This document shows, in pieces, positions 1 through 12,575 of a DNA stretch of 64,000 nt (positions are counted from its first letter, which is position 1; every line of letters starts with the position of its first letter). The notes under the pieces are model-generated. The model saw only the letters and a list, made by a program, of their open reading frames with translations, ran no database searches and was not told where the DNA came from. The translations under genes and the position numbers were made by a program. This DNA comes from Taenia hydatigena (taxonomy: Eukaryota; Platyhelminthes; Cestoda; Cyclophyllidea; Taeniidae): contig JADWOT020000007.1 in assembly GCA_036345935.2 (NCBI GenBank), positions 10,860,270 through 10,924,269 of the forward strand, in the 5' to 3' direction.

Positions 1-926
1 ATTAATTAGCAAGTTAATGCGTTTTAGATATCAGGACCCGTTTCACCCGCTGCGAAACCACATCGCTGAACAGCTCCATCTCCGCATCCACATTCACACA
101 TTTCACTAGGGCATGTGTTTTGTAAAGGTTTCTTCAATTTCACATTTCAGCTAAAAGTCTTGAGACCAAATCCATTCAGTACCATCACATCTGATCTATG
201 AAATTGCTTTTTAGCTGAGCGAAATCCTTCCATTTAAGCAAGCGCAAGCAGTATGCACGGGATGAAATTAAGAAATCTTAAGTTGTGCCCTAAAGAAACA
301 AATGGTAAAGAAGAGATTTGCAAGTAAGATCGAACAGGAAATGAAGGGTCGCTAGAGAATTACTCGTAGAGGTACTTAGTCTGGTGGCACTTTGCTTCAG
401 GGCAGTTACTACAACAAATTTGCGTCCACTCATCTTTGCAGATTCTAACCGACAAATATTTGCATAAAGGGTAGAAAGAAGAATCCCTTAAAACACGGCC
501 TGATTCCTTGATAACCGGCCTTTCCAATGGCGCGCACTGCAATTTATTCATAAATATCTGAGTGCAGCTGACCAAGGTGGCAAGAATCATGGAATGCGCA
601 TTGTGGCATCTTTTGAGTCCATACGATGGCAAAATTTCGTTTCGCCATAGTTGTGCATAACGCATGCTTGATTCATAACTGTGAGGTTGGAACTGTGAAG
701 ATCAATTAAGCGATCGCTGCATTTTGCACGATTCGAACTCGAATCGACCTTGTTCTTAAATGCTCCAGAATGCCAAATCTCCACAGCAACTATTTTTTAC
801 AAGGTTTTAGCACACTCGTCCTTAACGATTAATTATACACTGCAAAATCACAATGTGAAATGCTGCTACACGTCTTCCGAGCAACTGCTCTTAATCAAGC
901 ATGCATGTCTGTAGCACTGTCATCGC
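1..926. other. No gene recognised
   Basis: I see no convincing coding sequence or RNA gene here; the open frames are short and overlap one another on the minus strand. The only local structure noted is a perfect 8-base inverted repeat with a 2-base loop at 729-746. Confidence 0.5.
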
Positions 927-1665
927 TTAAAACACAAGCAAAATGCCAAAGCACCACGAATCGATTTGGCCGTCAAATAAGGCGATGTATGACTGTGAAA
1001 GACAAACTCACAGAGTAAATAGGTGACGGGCTGTTTTCCGAAAAATACTTGTTTCCTCACAACTTTGACATTGACAGACCAGGTATACCTTGAGACGCAA
1101 TTAGCAAAACTGCAACGAAACGAAAATCAAGACTGTGCACAATTTAATCATGGCCTTAACGTGGACTCGTAGCACACGGGTCGCCTACGTTTTATGATTC
1201 TTGGAATGATAATTTCATAAATGGAAAAGCATACCAGCATTAACGTATGGTGTCACAAAGTGGATCTCAGAATTTTTGACCGGTTTTATTGGCCAACGGG
1301 CACTCACATCTCAGAGCCTTATTTACACAATAAAGCCTCCTAAACACCTCAATGAATATCCTGCAGAAGTGCTTTGTCAATTCACCATTACTTGTGTGGC
1401 AGGATTATGTGAAGCTAATTGCATCAAATGGGCTCGATTCAATCAATTCTTCAAACAAACCATCAAAGCTAAAGCATTACATGCCACTTTCGAGAATGTT
1501 TTTCATGCTTGCTTCTTTGATGTTGGTGAGATGGTTGCTTACTGCTTTTATCCTGTTTTTCTTTGATAATTTCGCTGAAGTCAAGTCTTACATTTAATTC
1601 CACGTCTGAAACACAATTTTCGCATTAGCACTGTATTGATCATGATAGAGTTAGTTGCCTAATAG
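927..1665 (+). repeat. Old inverted repeat R1, left copy
   Basis: This block is homologous to the reverse complement of 3600-4335. The clearest stretch is 1397-1597, where the two copies keep the same open frame with many conservative and silent-looking differences, and the coordinate sum stays near 5271. Outward similarity fades near 927, where a shared stretch around 'ttaaaacacaagcaaaatgc' begins, and inward similarity fades near 1665. I estimate 80-85 percent identity by eye. The frame has no family I recognise, so I call a repeat rather than a gene. Its identity as a particular transposon class is unknown. Confidence 0.7.
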
Positions 1666-3599
1666 ACAGCGCTTTCTTGATCAAGAGAGCACAATTTGAT
1701 TGCAAGGCAGGAGACCTAGGAATCTTCATTCATTTATGTTATAATAAATCATATTGATGAAATTTTGCAGAAGCAGAGTGTTATTGACTTATGCTTTCAT
1801 TGGTTGTTGAGTTAATGCAAATCTTGACACTCTTCTTTCCATAACCCCGAAACTAATCAGAAGGCCGCCTCTATCTAATTTCACTGATCGGATTGTTGAC
1901 ACACGAATAGTATTGAACGAATTCCATTGCGATTCAAAGCTTAGGGCCACCAGCTACAAATAGCTTTATTAGGTCAGACTTGCTTTTGAAGTTGGGAGAG
2001 GAAAGCAGGTGTGATCCCTAGCTTTTTTGGAACCTCGGCATATTGGTTGCAATTATAGTGAGAGGTGGTGATGATTGCGAAGGTGCAGTGCAAATGTTAT
2101 AGACGGCACCCATTAAATTGTCACCCAAGACGAAGAAAATTTCGTTCGACGACGATGGTGGACTTGTCTATGCAACATAGAGGATATAGTTGGCTTCGCG
2201 TTATCTGGCTTGAAGAGAAATTGACTGATTTCGTCTTTTAAATTAATAGCCTTTCATTTGCTCACAGTTTGTTAAATTTACTCGTGGCTGACCATCGTGT
2301 ATGTACTAATGGACTATTATTTGTCGAATATTGTCCACGCTTGCGTTATAGTATAGAAGAGAGGAGATTGTCGGCTAGCATTTCCGAATGTTGCATTAAA
2401 TGGTACTGTATCTCAGCACGTGTATGGAAGCCATGAGTGAACGATCAAATTGTGGATGGTTTACAAGGCAATGCAATCCATATGTGTACGTCTTGAAAAG
2501 CAGATTACGCCAAGTTTGACGATCTAGACTAAAGCAAATATAATCCTAATTGCAATTGAGAAACGGTTCACTTGGGAAGATTCCTGTCTGCGCAGGTGTT
2601 CCTTAGAAGTGTATACTTTGACATGAGAGCGTTAAAAACATTTGAATGACATTAGCCTGTTTAAAAAACACAGAAGGACAAATTAGCCTTAGGACTTGTT
2701 TGTGATTTCCTGCCAATTTCTAAGGTCTTGCCAATATTGCGACCCAATTATCGTCCAGTTCATGGCTTATGTCTCAAGCATTCGTCTGCATGACATTAGT
2801 TAACCGTTTGCCTATTTTCGTTGCCACGTATATTTCCTAGGAAGGGACCGAGGGAAATAATTTTACTGAGTTTGAAATGAGGACTGTTGGAAAACGTCAC
2901 AATGATTAATTGCCTCCGCATTGCTCCTTATCTCACTGTTTGCAAGCTACGCAGTTATTCACTCGGCTTTCCTCATCCGCGAAGCCATTCTTAGTCGAAA
3001 GACTATTTAAAGGCTCCTAAATCAGCGCGATTGTGGAATTCGAACTTTGCGTTCACTTGAGCAAGTGTTTTTTGTTTGAATTCTCGCGCTGTAATCAGGA
3101 GGAAAAAAAGTCACTTAAAAATGTTTTCGTTTTCCATCTCATAAACTCCAATTAAGGAAAATAGACAAGCAAATGCACTTGTTTAAATGTTAGCCACACT
3201 ATACGACGGCGGTGACTGATAGACTATCACCACCCTATTTAGAGGATTCGCTACCCATAAGGCAGATGCCATGCACCCTTTCCATCCTTTGGCAGTACTA
3301 TCACCAATATCACGAGCTTTGATCGTTGCGCAAATGCAAAATCCTCACATTATTTAATGTTTGCTAGGTGTAGATCAGCATAAAGCAACTCATAACGAGT
3401 TGACCACCATCCTCATTTTAGGCAATGCGCCAACTTTCCGCTTGTTTAAACGAGACACTTGGAATCAAAATTTGTGTCGACGTAGAGGGTGTTAGCAGGC
3501 AGTGATTCTAGTCGGGTTGTCGTTGACATTGTCAACTTAGTGTGCTAGGTGAAATGGGTTGTGGCACAAACGCATTGTAGGAGTGAAATAGCCGATTAG
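1666..3599. other. Spacer of the R1 inverted repeat, nothing recognised
   Basis: This is about 1.9 kb between the two R1 copies. Stops are frequent in all frames, and I see no RNA gene or transposase motif. If R1 is a composite mobile element this would be its cargo, but nothing in it supports that. Confidence 0.4.
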
Positions 3600-4335
3600 A
3601 ATCGCGGACGAGGCGACTAACTCTTTCATGTTGGATGCAGTGCTAGTGCGAAAATTGTGTTTTAGACGTGGCGTTCAATGGAAGACTTGACTTCAGCGAA
3701 ATCATCAAAGGAAAGCGAGATAAAAGCAGGGGGCAACCATCTCACCGACATCAAAGAAGCAAGCATAATAAACATTCTCGAAAGTGGCATGTAATGCTTT
3801 AGCTTTGATGATTCGTTTGAAGCATTGATTGAATTGAGCCCATTTGATGCGATTAGCTTCACAGAATTCTGCCACACAAGTCAAAGTACTTTTGAAGGAT
3901 ACTCATTGAAACGTTACGGGCTTCATTATGTAAATTAGGCACTGAGATGCGAGCGCCTGTTGGCCAATAAAACCAGCCAGAGATTCTGAGACCCACTTTG
4001 CGGCACCATGCATTAATGTTGGTATGCTTTTCCATTCATGAAATTATCATTCTGGGAATCATAAAGAAGTAGGCGACCCGTGTGCTACGAGTTCGCGTTA
4101 AGGCCATAATTGAAGTGTGCACAGTCTCGATTTTTATTTTGCTGCAGTTTTGCTAAGTACATCCCAAGCTGTGCCTGGTCTGTCAATGCCAAAAAAGTGA
4201 GAAAACAAGTGTTGTTCGGAAAGCAGCCCATCGTTTATTCACTCTGCGAATTTGTCCTTTATAGGTATGTATCGCCGTATTTGACGGCCAAATCGATTCG
4301 TGGTGCGTTAGCATTTTGCTTGTGTTTTAAGCTGC
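3600..4335 (-). repeat. Old inverted repeat R1, right copy
   Basis: This is the reverse-complement partner of 927-1665. Shared landmarks include the segment near 3662-3877, which reads on the minus strand in the same frame as 1397-1597 on the plus strand, and the segment near 3960-4110 that matches 1150-1320. The outer edge lies near 4335, where similarity to the left copy stops. Confidence 0.7.
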
Positions 4336-4589
4336 GCGGCAAATTTTTTCGCCCTGAGGTAGCTCATTGGCCGTTAAGCACTTTCGTGTATTCGTGTTGT
4401 TTACGCATCTTCTTTACTACAAATCGCCACAATTTTGGAAGAACATTAGTAATTTTGGAAGAATACGAGACGCATTAAGTGTCGTGATTTATTTGCGAAT
4501 GTGCTAAGTTGCCTGATTTGTAAATTGTGGAAACGCATTTCGACCCATCCATTTTCATGGCGCTGTTCAGCGCGATTCTTCTGCTCTAT

Positions 4590-4745
4590 TTTCATAAGGA
4601 AGAATGCATTACATGATTACTTCCTTGATGTCAAAAAATGGTCGCGTGCTTCTTTATTCCTATTTTTCTCTGAATACCTTGCCAAAATTAAGTCTCACTT
4701 GTAACTCCACGTTAGAAACACAAGTTTTGCATCAACACTGCATTG
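4590..4745 (+). repeat. Third, partial R1 fragment
   Basis: This is a diverged copy of the 3' part of R1 in the same orientation as 927-1665. It shares the run that ends in a lysine-serine open-frame stop, followed by a 'ccacgt...gaaacacaa.ttt.gcat' landmark (compare 1595-1640 with 4701-4735). It lies about 250 bases outside the right R1 copy. Confidence 0.5.
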
Positions 4746-5564
4746 AACCTGAGCAGAAAAGCAGTTGTAGTAACGGCCTCTAAAACAAACTGCCACTAGA
4801 GCAAATACATCTACAAGCATCGTTTCTCCAGCTCTTTGTTTCTCAACTGATCATGTTTACGAATCGCTTCTTTGCTTCTCGTTTCATTAGGGTAAAACTT
4901 AAAATTTTTTAAATTTCCTCTAATGCAGACTGGCGAGGGTACTGCTCAGTTGATAGGCAACTTTTTAAGTTGGATTGATAATGCTGAATGAATTTGGTCG
5001 CAATACTTTCAGTTTGAATGCAAATTGGTAGAAATCTTCGGAAAACAACGCTGAGCTTTACCCAACGCTCACGCCGAAATCAAAAGAATGTATCCTTAAT
5101 GTTGGCAGTGAACAGGTACGTGAAACTTTGGGTTTTCAGGCTCTCGATTGAGGAATGAAGCTAATCTTATTTGTTTGTTATAGCGGCACTGCGTAATCCT
5201 TCCACTAATGCCATGGTGAAGTGCATATGAATGCGAATGCGGAGATGAAGCTATTCAGCGATGTGGTCTCGCAGTGGATGAGACGTGTCCTGATGCTTAA
5301 AAAGCATTAATTTGCGGATGAATGCTCTAGCAGCTCATTGGTTGGGGTCTGCTTGCAATGCTTCATCATGCTTAACTACCGCTAAAGAGATCTTGGTTTT
5401 AATCGACCTAGTAAACAGGCAACACATTCTGAGCCCTGATTACTTGGGCACAGTTCAACATTGGCATCGCGCTTTGCATGATGTAATTGTGTTGCACATG
5501 CAATGAGGCTATATGAAGGCACCCGAAATAAAGAATAATAATACAAAGTGCTTAGCACTTTTCA
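4746..5564. other. No gene recognised
   Basis: No coding or RNA signal I can support. A 64-codon frame at 5312-5506 has no recognisable family and is within chance length. Confidence 0.4.
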
Positions 5565-5637
5565 CTGATCTGGCGGAATCGAACTCACCTCCACAATAAA
5601 GCATTTTGTTTTAGAGTAAATCGGTTAACCCAGGAGT
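5565..5637 (-). pseudogene. tRNA-like relic with B-box
   Basis: On the minus strand the stretch at about 5572-5590 reads like a tRNA T-arm. It holds an AGTTCGATTCC element that differs at one base from the Pol III B-box consensus. A D-arm-like GGTTAA motif lies upstream, near 5625. The acceptor ends do not pair convincingly and the anticodon arm cannot be folded with a 7-base loop. I treat it as a decayed tRNA or the head of a tRNA-derived short element. Confidence 0.25.
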
Positions 5638-5927
5638 TATAACGCAAAATCCATCCAAAACAAGTTATATTTGCAATATACACAGCAAATTGATTACTGA
5701 CGACGTGGAGAAAGAGAAGAAACAGAATTAGCTAAAATGTAAATAATAACGAATCTTGCTCTCACTTCAAAATTTATCGAAAGCTAATCAGAGGATATTC
5801 ATGCCACGAAGGCAGGGCCATGTAATAGGTGCAGCCAACCAAAATTCGCAGAAGCGACACTCGCACACCGATGACTACTATAAAGGCTGGCAGATATCTA
5901 GTGGAGGCATTTGTGGTCAATCAACAC

Positions 5928-6440
5928 ATGAAGACTTTCAAAGGCCTCCTCGTGCTATTACTCACTTCATTCTTGGCGGCAGAAACCGGGTCGCGCACTG
6001 CTGTAGCGTTCAATAAAACAGATAAACACACAAATGTCTCTACTGCAATCACGACAGAACCAACGAATGCAATGTTGGCGCCAAATACAACGTTACCGAC
6101 ACACAACTATACACTAATTCCCGCAGCGCCCAATAAAACAGGCTCTCCATCGATTGGCGCCAAATAAGACGCGATGGCACCGACAGCTGGTACTCCAATC
6201 TACTCCACAGCGTCACTACTTCGATTCCATCCACAACGCCATCAGTAAAACCACTTGCTAAATGCCGCTGCGTCTAATGAGACAGAGTTCACCGCCACTA
6301 TCGCTAGGGCAGCCACGTCCTCTGCTGCTTCTCCTTCGTCTACTGACAGCTCCATTACAACCTCCTGTTCAACTTTCGTCGTGCACACATTTTCAGCTTC
6401 TTCCCTTCCTCGTCGTTTACATGTATTAGTGCTTTTATAA
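5928..6440 (+). pseudogene. Mucin-like secreted protein frame, broken by stops
   Basis: From an ATG at 5928 the frame encodes a typical signal peptide: K at residues 2 and 5, a hydrophobic core at residues 7-18, then AET. A Thr/Asn/Pro-rich segment follows to residue 79. It has five N-glycosylation sequons (NKT at 29, NVS at 36, NTT at 53, NYT at 60, NKT at 69). TAA stops interrupt the same frame at 6165-6167 and 6246-6248. The frame then continues Ser/Thr/Ala-rich to a stop at 6438-6440, ending in a hydrophobic VLVLL tail. This layout resembles short secreted or GPI-anchored mucins, but that is inference from composition only. It may be a decayed gene, one exon of a real gene, or chance. An in-frame region upstream of 5928 lacks signal-peptide character, which is why I chose this ATG. 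Confidence 0.35.
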
Positions 6441-9400
6441 ATCCTAGTGGTTCCACTCCTCGCCTTTTACTTATTGTCTTACTTCACTAAGTTCTCTGCG
6501 AATGTGGTGAACCATTGTCGACTCATTTGGTGGTAGCGACCACTAGGCTAATATGTGCCTACCAGTTTATCGAAAAATTGTTTTGAGTGAGCAAATGCTC
6601 TGCGTAAGGGCCACAATCTCCCAATCGTGTGCTACTTTGCAAGCTGATAATTTTACGGGCACCCATTACTTTCTTCTTTTAGGTAAATTGGACCGCTTGC
6701 TCTTAGTCAAAGCACGAATAAGGAAAAGAAGTAAATCACTGCTATGCGGAAATCGAAAACAGTGCTTTGGCAGCAATGCCTTCTCATAAATCTACTTGAA
6801 GGCAGATTTTTTCATTATTGACTGATTTAATCTCCCAACCGTGGAGGAATCCCTACACTCCTACTCAAGACATCGGCAGAAGTTTAGTTTGAATTCTATG
6901 AACACTGTGTTGGCTAAATCTAAACACTGCATTTAAGCCGTATGATAAACTGTTGCAAAATGTTTTTTGAAACGTTATACAATTTTTAGATAGAAATTTT
7001 GCATGGTTTTGCTACTGTTACCACTGCTGCAACGATGCTAGGGCGATTAGTGAGGTGAGTTCGGTGAGGCGACTTCTTGCAAGTGGCATATAGGGCAGGA
7101 GATATGCCTACGCAATTGATCCACTTGCGGATGCTTTTGAATACGAATGTGGCAGGATGCGCACAGTCACATCTCCATCATTACGCACGTCACGTTGATA
7201 GCTATTATGTTTAAGTCTTGAGGTGGAATGCCAACACTACTGACTTGATGCTTAGCATACATCGCTTGACATTATTAGCAGGGTTGGGATTCGGGTTGAG
7301 TTCTAACAAAGGCCAAGCATAAATCTTGAAGAGAGGCGTCTATCTGACAGTGATTGTAAAGTCGTAGTCAAGAAAGGGGCATTTGTCAGTTTAAATGATG
7401 TTGGTAGTGATTGCAGGTGGTGGTTTTGGGAAATTGCAGCTGTACGGTGCGGCAATTTTCGCGTACATGACGTTGTAGACCGATAGCACAATCCATTGAT
7501 GCAAGTTAAGTGTGCATATGTATGGAGAAGGGAACCTGACAAATCTTGAATAAGCAAAATGATGCACACACCTCCTAAAACTACATTACATCATGTATTT
7601 TAACGTTCTGCCGCTACCGTTAGCCGCCAAGGCACACTAGACGTTGATAAATGTGATGCATTAAGCGGCGTCTTATTCCGTGTAATTCTCCGCAGTGAAA
7701 CGTAATTTCTGTATCCGAAAAATGGTTAATTTTAAATCATACTAGTGGTTGATGCATCACGCATTAGTGCATCAGTTAAGCATATTCCAGCAAATAAATT
7801 CTCGTTGTCTTCCAAATTTGAAAAAAAACCTTTTTCCAAAATCTGTGTGTAATTTTACGCACGTTCCAATTTTTGTGAAGTCACAAGACAATTTTTTGGT
7901 TAATTTGGCGGTTTTATTGTGCTTAGGAAGGTTGAAACATTTAGGATATTAAGGATGCTGCATTGCTTACATTCAGAATTAATTTGAAAATTTATCAAAG
8001 CCGTCGAACTCGAGGTAGTTTATCTTCATAAGACGCCTCTTTCGACGATCGCTTCTGAATTGCCCACGAATGTGACTTTCAGTGAAGATGCAATGTTATT
8101 TTTACTGCCTTGAAGGAGGTACACTAATCACATCCGCGTGAACTCCTTAGCTGTATTGCTCTTTTGCCATGGACAAAAAATTTATTGATGGGACGTAGAA
8201 ACCTAGGCGAGATGTGAATTTGATCCCGCCTGCATTTTTGTGCATAGCTAGCGTTAAGATTCTTTCACTTTTACATTTTATGCGAACATTTGGCTGGTAG
8301 ATAAGAATCAATAAGCAGTCACCAGCCTACATGATGGTTTCCTGCTTTAGCTGCCGAACTCACTACTCCCTTACCCCTTTTCTTCATAGTGATGGCAGAA
8401 TAAAATATCATGTTGGGTCGTTTGTCCAATCCTGCCTAACGTGTGTGAGTTAGTCGAGATTTCTACAGCTTTGGAAGAATCATGCGATTCTTGATGATGC
8501 TAAAACTGACACCTTACCGCCTCATTCTCTTCGTGGCGAGTGCTTTCGATCAGTATTGTTTTATTTTGATTCCATCCTTGCTGCTACAGGCGCCTAAGTA
8601 CAAGGTCACCCTGATTCTGTTCAGACTACCAACCAGACAATGGATGAAGAAATGGAGAATTCATTAAAGGTGTCTTCATCGGCTTAACAAATGAGCAAAT
8701 AAGAAGCGGTGAATAGGCATTTAATGGTGGATAGGAGGCGGAAGCTGCCTCAATCTGAGTCTGTGTGGTAGCAATTCAGTCACAGATAAATGCAGCAACT
8801 GATTAACCAGGATCTTTGAATAGGCAGCAGAGCATCGCGAGTGCCCCTCTGTTTGAAATGAAAAAAATCGACGAGAAAATCTAGTGGGGGTGAGCGCTTA
8901 GATTCACCATTTCTTTCTAAGGGATACAGTTCACACACTTTTGGATAAAATGCATCACACAACGACTGCGAAGCACGAGCTTTGCGTCTACATTAGAACA
9001 TGGACGCTTGCTACACAAAGATTGCTCAGCTTACATGATATTGTTGCTCAACTGTTCACCATCCAGCTTAAATATCTTGGCTAGGTTTAGCCACCACGTT
9101 ACCCGTGAAACCAAAACTGCACATCTACCAGTAGTTGACTTCGTCGTACGGGTATTTTTACTAATTAAGGGAGAAAATAACCCATAGGGGGAGTCAAGGA
9201 TTCGACAGCGAGGATGTTAGTGATTGACTGATTAATATTTCGAGTTAAACGCATTAATAAAGCAGTCAATAGACCACATGTTGTGACAGACTCGCACTTT
9301 TAGAAATGTCAGATCGCTGTAAAGTTGTTCGCAGATTCAACGCAAAGCTAAACAAGAGACATGGTCAAGTTTGAAAGTGAGCAAACTCAGCCAGGTGCAT

Positions 9401-12384
9401 GATCATAGGTCAATGAGCACAAGCAGTAGACTTGCTAATCATTAATGGGCACCAGTAGTGTCACAAATGCTCACTCAAGATCCGTGCAAATGAGTGGGCC
9501 ACATGATAAACAGGTGGGTGAAAAGTGGCTCTAACGAAAGTGCAGTTAGCCGTAAGTCACCAAAGTGTGATTTCTATCCGATCGGCAGTACCTGCCGAAG
9601 GTACTAAAGGCTGCACTTGATGACGAGAATACATGCCTAATCAAATCATGTAACTGAAAAATGCAACATATAATGCAATACTAACAGACGTATTATGATT
9701 ACAAAGGCTTACAATTTGGACGAGTTTCTGCCTCTGCATATCCAAACCCTCAGCTCACACTAACGATTGGTGCTTTCTGTCCACAATGTCATGAACGTGG
9801 AAATTACCGTATCGTGCCGCAATTAGCCGACTTCCAACAATTTTACCGGAGAAGGCATTAGGCTGGCGCACTGCGCCACGTGTTCTCTCGTTTCCGCTTA
9901 CAGTGGCAAAATTCACTGCTCTAGCTCTCATATCAAGCTAGTCAGGGGATTTCAAACCAAAAAACGCGTCCGTGCTTGGAGAAACAGAATGAAATAAATT
10001 TCTATGATAAACCTACCAATCAAATCAGCAGACCGACACCTAGTCTAAGGGTAGTGTGGACTGCACATCGACGTCCCGTTCCCAACAGAATCTTGGCTAT
10101 CTCGACTTATGCCTCTGCAAATCATACTTGTTGATATCGTGGAGGAGGCGATTCGGTCCGTCGATGAAAAGGAGTGTGTACAAGCCCCAGCTTAAAAATG
10201 GTACAATTGCACTTGTGCTAGATCCCATAGGCACGATGGATAATGCCTAAGTAAATAGTAGAACAACTTGAATGACACAACTGGCACGGTGCAGATGTGG
10301 GTAGACAAGAAAGAAGAATACCTGGGGTTCTGCTCATTAAGCATCCACATTGAAGACGGCAAGAACCGAACATGCATCAAAAGCACTCGCAAAATGATAC
10401 ATGTTCATGCCTGAGTGAATTGCAAACAAGAAGATTCAAATTCAAATCCTGTTTACTTCAATTACCACCGAAGCTTATCTGCTGCGTCAGCAGAAACAGG
10501 CGCATTCACGTTTATCTCCATTTCAGCACCATCACAAGTACCAAAGAGACCAATGTTTTCCCAGTTCCCCTGTAACGTTTAGTAGCTTAAAATTCTTTAT
10601 TTAAGATCCTAGCTTTAGTGTGATCAGTAAGGAGCAGCATGTGCCCACAGACAAAACACATACATCAAGCGATGACCTTCAATTTGACAGATCATTTTAT
10701 CCGCATAAGATTAAGATCGTTTCGCTAAAAATTTTACACGAATAACAGAACTGCACAAATTTAAGCCTAACCATATCTGAAATACTTTTAAACATGCGGT
10801 TGCGAGTATATTTATAATCAACATTCAAAAATTTACGAAAGCAATTTGTTAGCCTTATTATGCATGTTTGATTCAAAAGAGGAAAATGCTTCAATGCGAT
10901 ATTTTTCGTTTTGAGATAACGTTTAAACGAAGATCTTAAAAACAAACAGAGAAACTTAAGCCATTATTTGTCACAATGATATCTTGAAACTCTCTTTTAC
11001 ACAAATGGTACAATAGCCCTCAGACAAAATATCTGCATTTGGTATAAGGAGAAGGACCACGACATCTAGCGCAGCCCCCAGGCCAGCTTATCCATCCGGT
11101 GTAAAGGGATCAATTAAGTGCGCGTAACCGAGACCGAGACATAACAGACACCATGCGTCAGTAATCACAACTCATTAAGCGTTAAATTAAAAAATACTCA
11201 CGAGCGATTGGTGCCGATCAGGCTCGAGACTCTACACCTTCTTTTCTCTCGCACTCCTATTGGATGTGCCGTGAATAAACATTCATTGCATTAAATTGCC
11301 CTTATATGGAGACCACATTACCAATGGCAGGATACTCATCAAAGGCACAACTGATGGGACGGCCCTCTTCATCCGATATGCTCTCTGGTTTGTAAAGAAC
11401 CCTGACTCTCCTATTGCAACTCTCTACCTATCGCTGCTTACAGTGCACCACTTCTTCTAGAGGACTCCATTCTTAAGTGCCTGAATAAATAATCAAGAAG
11501 GATAGTGATAAACTAGACAAATTGTCTCCACCTGAGATTAAAGTTTACGCCGAGTTAACATCTTGCGTTACCTATTTTGCCTCCTTTTAACTCTTGTCTG
11601 CCTAATTTTGCCCGCCCGATCGACGCAAGTTAGGCGCTTTGATACATCCCCTTTCTCAAATCAAAGTCTCCTCTTCAATCTAAAAGATAGGAATAATGTG
11701 GAGAGTCACAGAAGCAGAAATGGGGTCAGATGTGTGGTTGTGAGTTAGTTAGCGGGTGCTGGATTGGTAATAATGTGTCGGGTTGAAACCAGTTGATCAT
11801 TAAGCGACCAACCGAAGTAAAGTCTAATTCGTTCAGTATGGGACCGTATTCTAATCGTCTAAAAGGACAAGTTTGAAAATGACAATTAGATGCACTCAAG
11901 TATCTCCACGCACACATGATTCCACAGTCAATTTTAACCCTCTAAAATGGCAAAGATAGGAAGAGAGCAATGACACACAACTGCAACCTTAGGACAGGCA
12001 GTAAAACAGGATCCGATGCACACAGTAAACAGAGTGTAGGTGGACTTAAGAGGTAAGGACGCATTCTTGCCCATCATGTTAGGGCGCCTGACTGAGACAA
12101 TCTCTAAAAAGCGAAAGGGGGTTGGTAGTGAGATAGAAAGGTAGAAGTTCGGCCGGCCTGCAAATTGCGAAGTCGGAGCAGTGCGAAAGTAAATGTCGGA
12201 GTAGGAGATGAAACCAAGGCTAGACAGTAAAAAAGATGAAAACGAAAAGTATTTGCCAATCCAAGCTAAACTATGCTGACACAAGTATAGATTTTTAGTA
12301 AATTGTGATTTAGTCACCTTCAGTCCAGTCTGTGCTAACATGTTCTAGACTATGAGTCTTGACCTTGTTTATTAATGTTACAAT
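6441..12384. other. No gene recognised
   Basis: Nearly 6 kb with only short scattered frames (longest about 140 codons, minus strand near 11.9-12.3 kb), none with a family motif I know. No tRNA, rRNA, terminal inverted repeat or long tandem array was seen. Confidence 0.4.
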
Positions 12385-12575
12385 CAAAGGTGCTATTGGT
12401 GGAGGGGTAAAGTGGACTCACCAGGAGGGCGCTGGTAGAGAATGAAGTGGGAGAGGAGGAGGCGGGGAAGACCCGAGGTTGAGTTCTAGGAAGGTGAAAG
12501 CAAGAGATGCGTAAGGGAGGCAGAGGAAGGTGTGATCCTCATGGGGCTAAAGTGGAAAGACAACAGTGAGGAAAT
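12385..12575. other. Purine-rich block
   Basis: The plus strand is strongly G+A-rich with many GAGG/GGAGG runs. A similar block lies near 13520-13630. The texture resembles the reverse complement of the pyrimidine-rich body of the tRNA-headed duplicons at 36 kb and 44.9 kb. I could not align them confidently, so homology is only a possibility. Confidence 0.35.

Noticed and set aside
729..746. Perfect 8-base inverted repeat with 2-base loop as a regulatory site
   Set aside because: It is isolated, with no promoter or gene next to it. Such short palindromes are expected by chance at this scale.
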